64,000 bases of DNA from Agrococcus sp. SGAir0287 (lineage in GTDB: Bacteria; Actinomycetota; Actinomycetes; Actinomycetales; Microbacteriaceae). The stretch spans positions 2,604,001 through 2,668,000 of the forward strand of contig NZ_CP027942.1 of NCBI RefSeq assembly GCF_005484985.1, read 5' to 3'. The notes under the pieces were generated by a model that was given only the letters and a program-made list of their open reading frames with translations, did not search any database and had not been told where the DNA came from. This document shows positions 17,420 to 26,148 of the stretch, piece after piece (the first letter of the stretch is position 1; each line of letters starts with the position of its first letter). The position numbers and the translations under genes are program-made.

Positions 17420-17985
17420 CGCGACTCCCCGATGAGCGCCATGATCTCGGCGCGCTCCAGCGGCGCGGCGAGCGCGCCGCGGCTCGCCATCGTCACGGTC
17501 GACGATCGCGTCTGGCGCGCACCGCGCGCCGTGACGCAGCCGTGCGTGGCCTCGACGACGACGAGCACGCCGCGCGGTGCGAGCCCGCGCACGAGCGCGT
17601 CGGCGATCTCGTCGGTGAGTCGCTCCTGGATCTGCGGTCGCGACGCGACGACGTCGACGACGGCGGGGATGCGTCCGAGGCCGACGATCCGATCGCCGGG
17701 AAGGTAGGCCACGTGGGCGATGCCCGTGAACGGCAGCAGATGGTGCTCGCAGATCGACCGCAGCTCGATGCCGCGCAGCAGGACGAGCTCGCCCGTCTCG
17801 CCGTCGAGGCTCGTCGAGTCCGCGAGCGGCTCGGCGGCGTCGACGCCCACGCCCGAGAAGTAGTCGGCGTACGCCTCGGCGACCCTGCGGGGGGTCTCGG
17901 CGAGTCCCTGCCTCGTGGGGTCGTCGCCGATCGCCGCGAGCAGCTCCGCCACCGCGGCGGCGACGCGTGCCCGATCCACCGCCAC
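17416..17985 (-). CDS. folE: GTP cyclohydrolase I
   Basis: A 189-residue enzyme making dihydroneopterin triphosphate from GTP, the first folate step. Zinc and active-site motifs: ICEHHLLPF (Cys and His ligands) and HGCVTARG with the third ligand Cys; GRIPAVVDV and RPQIQERLT are also typical. The GTG at 17985 begins two bases after the ftsH stop with GGAG about 9-12 bases upstream, so it is coupled to ftsH. Confidence 0.95.
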   Translation of the reverse strand: MAVDRARVAAAVAELLAAIGDDPTRQGLAETPRRVAEAYADYFSGVGVDAAEPLADSTSLDGETGELVLLRGIELRSICEHHLLPFTGIAHVAYLPGDRIVGLGRIPAVVDVVASRPQIQERLTDEIADALVRGLAPRGVLVVVEATHGCVTARGARQTRSSTVTMASRGALAAPLERAEIMALIGESR

Positions 17986-17987
17986 CG

Positions 17988-19961
17988 TCAGGCTCCGCTC
18001 GCGCCTTCCGCACCCGGCTCGGCAGCATCCACCTCGACGGCGGCGTCGACCTGCTGCGACACCGGCAGCGAGACGGGGGGCTGGTCGCTCACGGGGCGGT
18101 GGTCGCTCGAGAGCCACTGCTCGCGCGGCGTGAGCTTCTGCACGTCGGCGAAGATCTCGGCGAGCTGCAGGTGGTCGAGCGTCTCCTTGTCGAGCAGCTC
18201 GGTCGCGAGCCGGTCGAGCACGGCGCGATTCTGGTTCAGCACCGTCCACGCCTCGTCGTGCGCCTGCTCGATGAGGGCGCGCACGGCGCCGTCGACCTCG
18301 CGGGCGACGTCCTCCGAGTAGTCGCGCCCATGGCCCATGTCGCGACCCATGAAGACCTCGCCGCTGCCGCCGCCGAGCTTCACGGCGCCGAGCGTCGACG
18401 TCATGCCGTACTCGGTGACCATCTTGCGCGCGATGCCCGTCGCCTTCTCGATGTCGTTCGAGGCGCCCGTCGTCGGGTCGTGGAAGACGATCTCCTCGGC
18501 GACGCGACCGCCCATGGCGTAGGTGAGCTGGTCGAGCAGCTCGTTGCGCGTCACCGAGTACTTGTCGTTGATCGGCATGACCATCGTGTAGCCGAGCGCC
18601 CGGCCGCGCGGCAGGATCGTCACCTTCGTGACGGGGTCGGAGTGGTTCATCGCCGCCGCCGCGAGGGCGTGGCCGCCCTCGTGGTACGCCGTGATGAGGC
18701 GTTCCTTGTCGTTCATGACGCGGGTGCGGCGCTGCGGACCCGCCATGACCCGGTCGACCGCCTCGTCGAGCGACGCGTTCGTGAGGTGCTTCTGGTTGGT
18801 GCGCGCCGTGAGCAGCGCGGCCTCGTTGAGCACGTTCGCGAGGTCGGCGCCCGTGAAGCCGGGCGTCTTGCGCGCGAGCACCGCGAGGTCGACGTCGTCG
18901 GCCATCGGCTTGCCCTTGGCGTGGACGCGGAGGATCGTCTCGCGACCGGCCATGTCGGGCGCGTCCACGCCGATCTGCCGGTCGAAGCGGCCCGGACGCA
19001 GCAGCGCGGGGTCGAGGATGTCGGGACGGTTCGTCGCGGCGATGAGGATGACGTTGGTCTTGACGTCGAAGCCGTCCATCTCGACCAGCATCTGGTTGAG
19101 CGTCTGCTCGCGCTCGTCGTGGCCGCCGCCCATGCCGGCGCCGCGGTGCCGACCGACGGCGTCGATCTCGTCGACGAAGATGATCGCGGGCGCGTTCTGC
19201 TTCGCCTGCTCGAAGAGGTCGCGCACGCGGCTCGCACCGACGCCGACGAACATCTCGACGAAGTCCGAGCCCGAGATCGAGTAGAAGGGCACGCCCGCCT
19301 CGCCTGCGACGGCGCGTGCCAGGAGCGTCTTGCCGGTGCCGGGAGGGCCGTAGAGCAGCACGCCCTTCGGGATGCGTGCGCCGACGGCCTGGAACTTGGC
19401 CGGGTCCTGCAGGAACTCCTTGATCTCGGAGAGCTCCTCGACGGCCTCGTCGGCGCCGGCGACGTCGGTGAACTTCACCTGCGGCATGTCCTTCGAGACC
19501 ATCTGGGCCTTCGACTTGCCGAACTGCATGACCCCGCGGCCGCCGCCGGCCATCCGCGTCATGATGAAGTAGAAGAGCGCGCCCAGCAGCAGCACGGGCA
19601 GGAGGATGCTGAGCAGCGACACGAACCAGCTGGACTGCGGCACGGTGTCGTCGTAGCCGTCCGAGGGGTTCGCGGCGTCGATCGCCTCGACGATCGCCTC
19701 GCCGCGCTGCGACACGTAGTAGAACTGCACGCGGTCGGTGCCGAGGTCGTCGTCGACGTCGGTCAGCACCAGCGTGACGCGCTGCTCGCCGTCGATGATC
19801 TCGGCCTGCTGGACCTTGCCCGACTCGATGAGCTCGATGCCCTGGTCGGTGCGGATCTCGCGGAACGTCGGCGTCGTGATGAGCGTGAAGGCGAACACGC
19901 CGATGATGAGGGCGAGCACGACCCACGGGATGGGGCCGCGCAGCAGCTTCTTGATGTCCAA
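17988..19961 (-). CDS. ftsH: ATP-dependent zinc metalloprotease FtsH
   Basis: A 657-residue membrane-anchored AAA+ protease for membrane-protein quality control. Two transmembrane helices (about residues 12-28 and 108-126) flank an extracytoplasmic domain. The AAA+ module carries Walker A GPPGTGKT, Walker [12 protein letters not shown] and an SRH arginine finger region. The zinc site is HEGGH, as usual in actinobacterial FtsH. Start is TTG at 19961, with AAGGA five bases upstream. A TAGCCT box (19997-19992) gives a leader of about 25 bases. Heads the ftsH-folE-folP/B-folK-DUF3180 operon. Confidence 0.97.
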   Translation of the reverse strand: MDIKKLLRGPIPWVVLALIIGVFAFTLITTPTFREIRTDQGIELIESGKVQQAEIIDGEQRVTLVLTDVDDDLGTDRVQFYYVSQRGEAIVEAIDAANPSDGYDDTVPQSSWFVSLLSILLPVLLLGALFYFIMTRMAGGGRGVMQFGKSKAQMVSKDMPQVKFTDVAGADEAVEELSEIKEFLQDPAKFQAVGARIPKGVLLYGPPGTGKTLLARAVAGEAGVPFYSISGSDFVEMFVGVGASRVRDLFEQAKQNAPAIIFVDEIDAVGRHRGAGMGGGHDEREQTLNQMLVEMDGFDVKTNVILIAATNRPDILDPALLRPGRFDRQIGVDAPDMAGRETILRVHAKGKPMADDVDLAVLARKTPGFTGADLANVLNEAALLTARTNQKHLTNASLDEAVDRVMAGPQRRTRVMNDKERLITAYHEGGHALAAAAMNHSDPVTKVTILPRGRALGYTMVMPINDKYSVTRNELLDQLTYAMGGRVAEEIVFHDPTTGASNDIEKATGIARKMVTEYGMTSTLGAVKLGGGSGEVFMGRDMGHGRDYSEDVAREVDGAVRALIEQAHDEAWTVLNQNRAVLDRLATELLDKETLDHLQLAEIFADVQKLTPREQWLSSDHRPVSDQPPVSLPVSQQVDAAVEVDAAEPGAEGASGA

Positions 19962-19991
19962 GACAGTCCTTGCGTCGCGTCGGTGCTGATC

Positions 19992-19997
19992 AGGCTA
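19992..19997 (-). promoter_or_regulatory. ftsH: Candidate -10 box of the ftsH-fol operon
   Basis: TAGCCT on the minus strand, 30 bases before the TTG start; a normal 5' leader with an AAGGA site follows. Confidence 0.45.
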
Positions 19998-20086
19998 CCC
20001 GGGCGGGATGGGGCCACCGACCGCTGTTCGCTGCAGGCGACGGAGGCTGTGACACCGCCCAGCGCAGGCGTGGCGCGGGCCGTGGC

Positions 20087-20653
20087 TCAGGCGTCGTCGG
20101 CGGATGCGTACACGTGCGGCGCGAGCACGCCGATGCCGCGCAGGTTGCGGTACCGCTCGGCGTAGTCGAGGCCGTAGCCGATGACGAACTCGTTGGGGAT
20201 GTCGAAGCCGCAGTAGCGCACGTCGACCTCGACCTTGAGCGCGTCGGGCTTGCGCAGCATCGTGCAGATCTCGACGGATGCCGCACCGCGCGAGCGCAGG
20301 TTCGCCTGCAGCCACGAGAGCGTGAGGCCGGAGTCGATGATGTCCTCGACGATGAGCACGTCGCGACCCGTGAGGTCGGTGTCGAGGTCCTTGAGGATGC
20401 GCACGACGCCGCTCGAGACCGTGCCGGACCCGTAGGAGGAGACGGCCATCCAGTCCATCTCCACGTCGCGCTTGAGCGCACGCGACAGGTCTGCCATGAC
20501 CATGACGGCGCCGCGCAGCACGCCGACGAGCAGGATCGAGCGACCCTCGTAGTCGCGCTCGATCTCGCGCGCGAGCTCCTCGAGCCGCGCGTGCAGCTCC
20601 TCCTCGGTGTGGAGGACGCCCGCGAGGTCCTGCTCGATGTCCTTGAGGTCCAT
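20087..20653 (-). CDS. hpt: Hypoxanthine phosphoribosyltransferase
   Basis: A 188-residue purine-salvage enzyme converting hypoxanthine or guanine plus PRPP to IMP or GMP. Signatures: the PRPP loop VLIVEDIIDSGLTL, the pyrophosphate loop LLVGVLRGAV, and YGLDYAERYRNL near the C-terminus. The ATG at 20653 (MDLKDIEQDL) has AGGAG about 9 bases upstream. Usually adjacent to tilS; here three accessory genes lie between them. Confidence 0.95.
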   Translation of the reverse strand: MDLKDIEQDLAGVLHTEEELHARLEELAREIERDYEGRSILLVGVLRGAVMVMADLSRALKRDVEMDWMAVSSYGSGTVSSGVVRILKDLDTDLTGRDVLIVEDIIDSGLTLSWLQANLRSRGAASVEICTMLRKPDALKVEVDVRYCGFDIPNEFVIGYGLDYAERYRNLRGIGVLAPHVYASADDA

Positions 20654-20696
20654 GTGCTGCGCTCCTGGCGGTGGCGGTCGGCTCGGGCCTCCCAAC

Positions 20697-20891
20697 CTAC
20701 CTGCGGCGCGTGCGGCGCAGCGTCACCACGATGACGATCACGCCCGCGAGCGCGATGAGCGGCCCGAGCACCGTCCACGTGGTCGTGTTCGTCATCGACG
20801 AGCCGCCGACGATGCCGATGCCCTGCAGGAAGAAGAGCGTGCCGGCGGCGACGACGACCGCCCCGATCACGATGCCGAGGATGCGAGCCAT
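20697..20891 (-). CDS. Small two-helix membrane protein, 64 aa
   Basis: Two hydrophobic helices (MARILGIVIGAVVVAAGTLF and LGPLIALAGVIVIVVTL) joined by a short Ser/Thr-rich loop, ending in a basic RRTRRR tail. Function unknown. The ATG at 20891 lies six bases after a TACGGT box, supporting a leaderless start and this short reading. Confidence 0.65.
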   Translation of the reverse strand: MARILGIVIGAVVVAAGTLFFLQGIGIVGGSSMTNTTTWTVLGPLIALAGVIVIVVTLRRTRRR

Positions 20892-20897
20892 GCGCCC

Positions 20898-20903
20898 ACC
20901 GTA
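20898..20903 (-). promoter_or_regulatory. -10 box (leaderless) of the 64-aa membrane protein
   Basis: TACGGT on the minus strand, six bases before the ATG at 20891. It overlaps the spacer after the lipoprotein stop, so the small gene is probably expressed independently. Confidence 0.55.
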
Positions 20904-20908
20904 GGCGC

Positions 20909-21628
20909 TCAGGGCTGCAGGCGCAGGGACTCGACGACCTGCAGCAGCGTCTGCCCCTCGGCCGAGTCTGCGAACGCGCGCGCCTCGTCGAACGAGCCGA
21001 ATCCCCACGTCGTGCTGCTCGCAGCATCACCCGAGCCGGTCTGGAGGTCGGTGGCGAAGGACACGGTGCTGCCGTTCGCAGGATGCAGCCCGGAGTTGTA
21101 GACGAGGCAGCGCGGGATCGACGCGTCGAAGGCGGAGTCGGGCACGACGCCGATCGACAGCACCACCGACCCGTCGGCCTGCTCGATCGCATAGGCCGCG
21201 TCGAGGAACGCCTCGTCGCGGACGGGCTGGAATCCCGCCTGCGAGGGCTCGGCCGCGAACGACTGGACCTCGGGGAAGGTCTGGCATGCGCCCCCGAGGC
21301 CGCTCAGGCCACCGAGGTCGTGGGCGTACGACAGCACGCGGTCGCCGTCCTCGTCGAGCACGTCGACCTGCAGCCACCCGCCGACCTCGCCCTCGGTGCT
21401 CGCATCCACCGTCGTCCAGTCGGCCGGCATGCTCCATGTCGCGCCGTCGTCGGCGGTCACCGTCTGCCACGGCTCCTCCGACGCCGAGGGCGCGGTCGTC
21501 GGAGTCGACGACGCGCTGGGCGACGCGGTGGAGCCGGGCGAGCTGGCCGGGTCGGCGTCGGCAGCGGAGCATCCGGCGACGGCGACAGCGACGAGCGCGA
21601 CGAGCGGTGCGAGTCGGATGCGGTGCAT
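20909..21628 (-). CDS. Secreted lipoprotein, predicted ECF-regulon member
   Basis: A 239-residue predicted lipoprotein: signal peptide with lipobox VAGC, Ser/Pro/Thr-rich linker, then one extracytoplasmic domain opening with WSMPADWT and containing a GGAC-type Cys and a later RCLV Cys, which could pair. Clearly related to the next gene upstream (21730-22461) in order of motifs. Function unknown. The ATG at 21628 has AGGAG seven bases upstream. Copy B of the ECF-type promoter motif lies 33 bases before it. Confidence 0.75.
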   Translation of the reverse strand: MHRIRLAPLVALVAVAVAGCSAADADPASSPGSTASPSASSTPTTAPSASEEPWQTVTADDGATWSMPADWTTVDASTEGEVGGWLQVDVLDEDGDRVLSYAHDLGGLSGLGGACQTFPEVQSFAAEPSQAGFQPVRDEAFLDAAYAIEQADGSVVLSIGVVPDSAFDASIPRCLVYNSGLHPANGSTVSFATDLQTGSGDAASSTTWGFGSFDEARAFADSAEGQTLLQVVESLRLQP

Positions 21629-21661
21629 GGCGGGTCTCCTCGGTCGGCACGATCGCTCCGT

Positions 21662-21689
21662 CATGTCCGGCATGCGGGCACCGGTGACG
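21662..21689 (-). promoter_or_regulatory. Predicted ECF promoter, copy B (lipoprotein 20909-21628)
   Basis: CGTCACC (21689-21683), 14-base spacer, GGACATG (21668-21662), 33 bases to the start codon. Sequence downstream (GGACATGACGG) is shared with copy A. Confidence 0.6.
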
Positions 21690-21729
21690 TCGGCGCCCGC
21701 GCGCACCGACTCGGCCGTCGCCCGCGCGG

Positions 21730-22461
21730 TCAGGCGGTGCGCACCGAGCGCAGGATCTCGAGGAGTGTCGCGTACTCCTCGGTCTCCATGTACGCCTCGG
21801 CGTCGTCGAGGGTGTCGACGGTCCAGAGCGGATCGTCCTCGCCCGAGGCCATGACGAAGTGGGTGCCGATGGACACGCCGCCGTCGCTCGATCCGTGCAC
21901 GAAGTACCAGCCGCACCCGGTCGAATCCGGCGCCGGCAGCCGATCGGCCGACGTGATGCCGACGCCGAAGGTCCAGCGCCCGTCCGCGGTGCCGAGCGCG
22001 ACCGTCGTGATCTGCGGCGTCTCGCCTTCGACGAGCGGCTGCACGTCGGCGGGCTCGCTCGCGAGCACCTCGATCGGGAACTGGTCGTCCTCGCCGCATG
22101 CGCCGCCGATGTCGACGAAGTCCGACGACTGCAGCAGCACCTGCCCGTTCGGAGCGGTCAGGCTCGCGTCGTCGAACCATCGACCGCCCATCTCCGGCGA
22201 CGACTCCACGGACTCGCTCTCGAGCGTCCAGTCGGCGGGGTACCGGTAGGTCATGTCGCCGTCGTGCGTCGAGTACTCGAGCCAGTCGCTCGTGTCGATG
22301 CCATCGTCGGAGGCGCTCGTCGACGGCTCGGCCGACGGGCTCGGCGACGGCTGCGACGACTCCCCGACGGCCTCGTCGCTCGCGGGCGCGCAGCCGGCGA
22401 CGGCGAGCAGCGCGATCGCTGCCGTCGCCGCGATGGCCAGGGGGCGGACTCGGCGGGTCAT
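21730..22461 (-). CDS. Secreted lipoprotein, predicted ECF-regulon member
   Basis: A 243-residue predicted lipoprotein with lipobox VAGC, a Ser/Pro-rich acidic linker, and a domain opening MTYRYPADWT, with Cys in GGACGEDD and in TGCGWYF. Paralogue-like to the neighbour at 20909. Function unknown. The ATG at 22461 has GAGGAG eight bases upstream. Copy A of the ECF-type promoter lies 42 bases upstream, with a GCGCACGAGAGGAG leader also seen before the lipoprotein at 8006-9247. Confidence 0.75.
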   Translation of the reverse strand: MTRRVRPLAIAATAAIALLAVAGCAPASDEAVGESSQPSPSPSAEPSTSASDDGIDTSDWLEYSTHDGDMTYRYPADWTLESESVESSPEMGGRWFDDASLTAPNGQVLLQSSDFVDIGGACGEDDQFPIEVLASEPADVQPLVEGETPQITTVALGTADGRWTFGVGITSADRLPAPDSTGCGWYFVHGSSDGGVSIGTHFVMASGEDDPLWTVDTLDDAEAYMETEEYATLLEILRSVRTA

Positions 22462-22503
22462 GTCGGCGTCTCCTCTCGTGCGCGAGGTGCGCATCCGTCC
22501 CGT

Positions 22504-22530
22504 CATGTCCGGCATCGGGCTCCGGTGACA
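22504..22530 (-). promoter_or_regulatory. Predicted ECF promoter, copy A (lipoprotein 21730-22461)
   Basis: TGTCACC (22530-22524), 13-base spacer, GGACATG (22510-22504), 42 bases to the start codon. Confidence 0.6.
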
Positions 22531-22683
22531 CCGGATGCGCTCGATCGGGCATGCAGGTTGATCGCCCCAGCCTCGCGGGCATACGGGCGCGGCACCGCCC
22601 GGCGCGCCATTGTGATGGAGCCGTGACCTCACGCGCCGATCCTCGCTGCATGCCCGGGCGGACATGCGCGGACGACCGCGGCC

Positions 22684-23679
22684 TCAGGCGGCAGTGAACA
22701 GCAGCAGCGAGCCCTCGCGCGCCACGCGGATGCCGGGCAGGTGGATGGGCCCCTGGCCATGCCAGTCGGTCACGAGCCGCGACACCTCGAGCGTCTGCTG
22801 CCGGGTGAGCGAGACGTGGAACTCGCTCTGCACCGCCAGGCGGATGATGCGCTGCCGGAGCGCGGGCGGGTTCGACGCGAGCGCGCCCGCGTGCAGCGAG
22901 AGGCCGCCCTCGGCGTGCTCGACGAGGTCGCCGATCTGCTCCTGCGCGAAGTGCGCGAGCGCCTCCGCATCCTCCCGCAGCTGGTCGGCCGTGCGCGTGA
23001 GCGCCTCGACGACGCCGCCGCCGAGCTCCTGGTCGAGGATCGGCAGCACGCGGTCGCGCACGCGTGCGCGCAGGAAGCGCTCGTCGTGGTTGTGCGGGTC
23101 GTGCCAGGGCGTGAGGCCCTGGTCTCCGCAGGCAGCCTTGGTGTCCGCGCGCCGCACCGTGAGGAAGGGCCGGCGGAGGAAGCCGATCGCCGGGTGCATG
23201 CCCCACAGGCTCTCGGGGCCGGAGCCGCGCGCGAGGCCGATGAGCACCGTCTCGGCCTGGTCGTCGAGCGTGTGGCCGAGGAGCACGACCGCCGCGTCGA
23301 GCTCGGCGCGCGCCTTGAGCAGCGCCGCGTAGCGCGCCTGCCGCGCGGCAGCCTCGGGGCCGCCGTGCCCGTCGACGGTCACGCGCCGCACGAGCACCGG
23401 GTCGAGACCGAGGTCGCGAGCCTGCTGCGCGGCGGTCTCGGCGACCTGCGCCGAGTCCTCCTGCAGCCCGTGGTCGACGACGACGCCGCCGACGCGCATC
23501 CCTGCCCGGGGTCCCTCGAACGCCGTCGCCGCGGCGAGCGCGAGCGAGTCGGGGCCGCCGGAGAGCGCGACGAGCACGAGCGCGCCCTCCTCGATGCCCG
23601 CGAGCGACTCGCGCACCGCGCGCCGCGTGTCGGCGACCGCGGGCGTGAGCCGAGGGCGCCGGTCGTCGGTGGGGGGCAT
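22684..23679 (-). CDS. tilS: tRNA(Ile)-lysidine synthase
   Basis: A 331-residue PP-loop ATPase that converts C34 of the AUA-reading tRNA-Ile to lysidine. The PP-loop SGGPDSLAL sits at about residues 40-48; [10 protein letters not shown] and [12 protein letters not shown] are further family motifs. Full length for the short actinobacterial form. The ATG at 23679 is six bases after a TAGGAT box (leaderless). Divergent from ppa. Confidence 0.95.
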   Translation of the reverse strand: MPPTDDRRPRLTPAVADTRRAVRESLAGIEEGALVLVALSGGPDSLALAAATAFEGPRAGMRVGGVVVDHGLQEDSAQVAETAAQQARDLGLDPVLVRRVTVDGHGGPEAAARQARYAALLKARAELDAAVVLLGHTLDDQAETVLIGLARGSGPESLWGMHPAIGFLRRPFLTVRRADTKAACGDQGLTPWHDPHNHDERFLRARVRDRVLPILDQELGGGVVEALTRTADQLREDAEALAHFAQEQIGDLVEHAEGGLSLHAGALASNPPALRQRIIRLAVQSEFHVSLTRQQTLEVSRLVTDWHGQGPIHLPGIRVAREGSLLLFTAA

Positions 23680-23685
23680 GCGATG

Positions 23686-23691
23686 ATCCTA
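23686..23691 (-). promoter_or_regulatory. tilS: -10 box (leaderless) of tilS
   Basis: TAGGAT on the minus strand, six bases before the ATG at 23679, inside the 45-bp divergent tilS-ppa spacer. Confidence 0.6.
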
Positions 23692-23724
23692 TTGCCGATC
23701 GCAACACCCGAGACAGGAGCGCCA

Positions 23725-24258
23725 GTGGCCGCCTACGACGTCGTCATCGAGATCCCCAAGGGGAGCCGCAACAAGTACGAGGTCGACCACGAGACCGGTC
23801 GCGTCTACCTCGACCGCGTCCTCTTCACGACCTTCGTCTACCCGACCGACTACGGCTTCTTCGACCAGACCCTCGGCCTCGACGGCGACCCCGTCGACGC
23901 GCTCGTGCTGCTCGAGTACCCCGTGCCGCCGGGGGTGTTCGTGAAGGTGCGCCCCGTCGGGCAGCTGAACATGGAGGACGACGGCGGCATCGACACCAAG
24001 GTCATCTGCGTGCTCGAGAAGGACCCGCGCTGGTCGCACATCCAGGACATCGACGACGTGCCGAAGCAGACGCGCGACGAGATCGAGCACTTCTTCCTGC
24101 ACTACAAGGACCTCGAGCCCGGCAAGTGGGCGAAGGTCGGCGGCTGGGAGGGCGCGGAGGCCGCCGAGGCCACCGTGCGGGCCGGATTCGCCGCGTTCGA
24201 GGCGTCGGGCCACGACGACGACGCGCCCGTGGAGGCACCGGCGCCCGGTCGCGACTGA
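23725..24258 (+). CDS. ppa: Inorganic pyrophosphatase
   Basis: A 177-residue type I soluble pyrophosphatase hydrolysing PPi to drive biosynthesis. Motifs: [17 protein letters not shown] near the N-terminus, YPTDYGFF, and the metal site [10 protein letters not shown]. The C-terminal 25 residues are Ala/Asp-rich and not conserved. The GTG at 23725 ([11 protein letters not shown]) has AGGAG five bases upstream; in-frame upstream ATGs lack a ribosome site. A terminator follows 18 bases after the stop. Confidence 0.96.
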   Translation: MAAYDVVIEIPKGSRNKYEVDHETGRVYLDRVLFTTFVYPTDYGFFDQTLGLDGDPVDALVLLEYPVPPGVFVKVRPVGQLNMEDDGGIDTKVICVLEKDPRWSHIQDIDDVPKQTRDEIEHFFLHYKDLEPGKWAKVGGWEGAEAAEATVRAGFAAFEASGHDDDAPVEAPAPGRD

Positions 24259-24276
24259 CGACCGCAGCAGCACGTC

Positions 24277-24313
24277 ACGAGGGCGGCGCATCCGATGGAT
24301 GCGCCGCCCTCGT
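24277..24313 (+). terminator. Terminator after ppa
   Basis: Perfect 17-bp inverted repeat (24277-24293 and 24297-24313, ACGAGGGCGGCGCATCC and its complement) with a 3-base loop. Confidence 0.85.
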
Positions 24314-24327
24314 CGTCTGCGTGCGCG

Positions 24328-24442
24328 GCGCCCACCACCCGCTCCTCGCGGCGAGCGCAGCGGCCACCACCCGCTCGTCGCGGCGAGCGCAGCGGCCACC
24401 ACCCGCTCCCTGAGGTGCGAGCGCAGCGAGCCTCGAAGGGTG
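24328..24442. repeat. Intergenic repeat block E (short)
   Basis: Between convergent ppa and the M23 gene. Three near-tandem copies of CACCACCCGCTC followed by CTCGCGGCGAGCGCAGCGG-like cores, the last joined to a CCCTGAGGTGCGAGCGCAGC-GAGCCTCGAAGGG arm that matches the outer arm of block A. No gene is visible. Confidence 0.7.
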
Positions 24443-24465
24443 CCGAGCGACCGTCGCCTCGCGCG

Positions 24466-25818
24466 TCAGATGTTCGCGCCGCGCGCCCGCAGGAACGGCA
24501 GCGGATCCTGCGCCACGCCGTTCACTCGGATCTCGAAGTGCAGGTGGCAGCCGGTCGACCAGCCCGTCGAGCCCTCGTAGCCGACGACCTGACCCGCCGC
24601 GACGTACTGCCCGTAGCCGAGAGGCGAGGGCGCGGCCATGTGGTAGTACCGCGTCTGCACGCCGCCGCCGTGATCGATCCAGATCATGTTGGCGCCGTAG
24701 GAGTCCTGGCCGCGCACGGCGACCGTGCCGGCGGCCGCGGCGTAGATCGGGGTGCCGCAGCCTGCGACGATGTCGAGGCCGGCGTGGAGCTTCGAGAAGG
24801 ATCCCGTGACGGGGTCGGTGCGCCAGCCGAACGTCGACGAGATGCGACCGTAGTGCGGCGAGGTCCATCCGCTGCCGGAGACGCCCGGGCCGGCGTAGCC
24901 GCCACCGCTTCCGCCGCTGCTGCTGCCGCCGTTCTGCTGCGCGGCCGCAGCCGCTGCCGCCGCGGCTGCCGCCGCAGCCGCCTGCTGACGACGCTCCTCC
25001 TCCTGACGGAGTCGCTCCTGCTCGGCGAGGTACGCGTACCACTGCTGGCCGGCGTTGTAGTCGGCCTCGGTCGCGGCGCGGTTCTCCTCGAGCACGCTCA
25101 GCTGCGCCTCCAGCTCGGCCTTGTGGGCGTTCGTGCGGTCGACCGCAGCCGCCGCCTCGGCCGCCGCCGCCGTCGCGGCCTCGAGGGCGGCGTTCGCCTC
25201 CTCGCTGAGCCGCTGCCGCTCGTCGCGGGCGACGTCGGCCTGGTCCTGCAGCGACGACGCGGTGTTCGCGTCCTGCTGCGCCTGCGTGTAGAGCGTGTCA
25301 GCCGTCGAGGCGGCGCTGTCGAGCAGGCTCAGCCGGTAGAGCCACTCGTCGGCGCTGCCGGGGTTCGCGAAGAGCTCGACCGAGAGGTCTCCCGTGCCGC
25401 CGGTGCGCGCGAGCTGCGCTGCGAGCTGTGACGCGGCGCGCTGCGAGTCCTCCGCGACGCGCTGCGCGGCAGCCGCCTGCTCCTCGAGCTGCGATGCGGT
25501 GAAGGCCGCCTCGTCGTAGCGCTCCTGCGCGAGGGCCGCCTCGCCGGCGCGCTGGTTCGCGAGCTGCTCGGCTGCGGCCTGCTCGGACTCGAGCCTGGTG
25601 ATGAGATCGCGGATCTCGGCGATCTGCGCCTGCTGCGCTGCGACGTCGCCGCGCGCCGCCTCGACCTCGCTCCACGTCGGGAAGCCCCAGGCGTCCTCGG
25701 CCTGCGCGGGGCTGCCGGGTGTGACGATGGTCGCGGCGAGCGCAGCGATCGCGGCCGTGGCGATGAGCCCGAGGCGCAGGCGCGACGGACGTCGCTGCGG
25801 CTGCGCGGTGCTCTGCAT
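24466..25818 (-). CDS. Secreted M23 metallopeptidase with coiled-coil domain
   Basis: A 450-residue cell-wall hydrolase. Signal peptide (cleavage near AQA|ED, about residue 40), long Ala/Glu/Gln coiled coil (about 45-290) ending in a 14-residue poly-Ala run, a Gly/Ser linker, then an M23 LytM-type domain with zinc motif HAGLD (about residue 365) and HLHFE (near residue 425). This is the EnvC/NlpD-like layout of an endopeptidase or an amidase activator. The catalytic His and Asp are present, so I expect activity. The ATG at 25818 has GAGGAA six bases upstream. Its promoter contains a palindrome between -35 and -10. Confidence 0.9.
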   Translation of the reverse strand: MQSTAQPQRRPSRLRLGLIATAAIAALAATIVTPGSPAQAEDAWGFPTWSEVEAARGDVAAQQAQIAEIRDLITRLESEQAAAEQLANQRAGEAALAQERYDEAAFTASQLEEQAAAAQRVAEDSQRAASQLAAQLARTGGTGDLSVELFANPGSADEWLYRLSLLDSAASTADTLYTQAQQDANTASSLQDQADVARDERQRLSEEANAALEAATAAAAEAAAAVDRTNAHKAELEAQLSVLEENRAATEADYNAGQQWYAYLAEQERLRQEEERRQQAAAAAAAAAAAAAAQQNGGSSSGGSGGGYAGPGVSGSGWTSPHYGRISSTFGWRTDPVTGSFSKLHAGLDIVAGCGTPIYAAAAGTVAVRGQDSYGANMIWIDHGGGVQTRYYHMAAPSPLGYGQYVAAGQVVGYEGSTGWSTGCHLHFEIRVNGVAQDPLPFLRARGANI

Positions 25819-25860
25819 GCGGGATTCCTCGCCAGTGATGGAGACGGGGCTGGCTGCTGC

Positions 25861-25888
25861 AGACTATCAACCAGAGGTTGAGAGTCAA
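25861..25888 (-). promoter_or_regulatory. Promoter of the M23 gene with internal palindrome
   Basis: TTGACT (25888-25883) and TAGTCT (25866-25861) separated by 16 bases on the minus strand; an alternative -10 is GATAGT (25868-25863). The spacer contains AACC-TCT-GGTT (25879-25869), an inverted repeat well placed for a repressor. Confidence 0.55.
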
Positions 25889-26087
25889 GGATGGTCGGCG
25901 GGCGTGCCCTCGTCCGGCTCGCCGACGCGGGTGCCCGCGCGCAGCCCGGCCATGCTCGCATCCTCTTCCACCGGATCCGCCGCGGCGCGCGGTGGGTCGC
26001 GTGAGCCCGCTCGACCTTCCTGCGCGCCGGTCGGCGCTCGCCCGCGACGGCGCCCGACACGCGCGGCGGACGCGCCCGGCGCCGGAT

Positions 26088-26116
26088 TTGCAGGCGGAGG
26101 CATCGTCGCGTAGTGT
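26088..26116 (+). promoter_or_regulatory. Promoter of the tRNA Glu-Asp-Phe cluster
   Basis: TTGCAG (26088-26093), 17-base spacer, TAGTGT (26111-26116), 32 bases before the first tRNA. The preceding stretch 25889-26087 holds no gene I can support. Confidence 0.5.
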
Positions 26117-26148
26117 CTTCCCTCGGTAGCCATGAGTCCATGACGCAT

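Noticed and set aside
18640..18720. FtsH zinc motif HEGGH instead of HEAGH
   Set aside because: HEGGH is the normal form in actinobacterial FtsH and keeps both His and the Glu.
25885..26133. Minus-strand frame of about 82 codons upstream of the tRNA cluster
   Set aside because: Low-complexity Pro/Arg/Ala product, no ribosome site, and it crosses the tRNA promoter.
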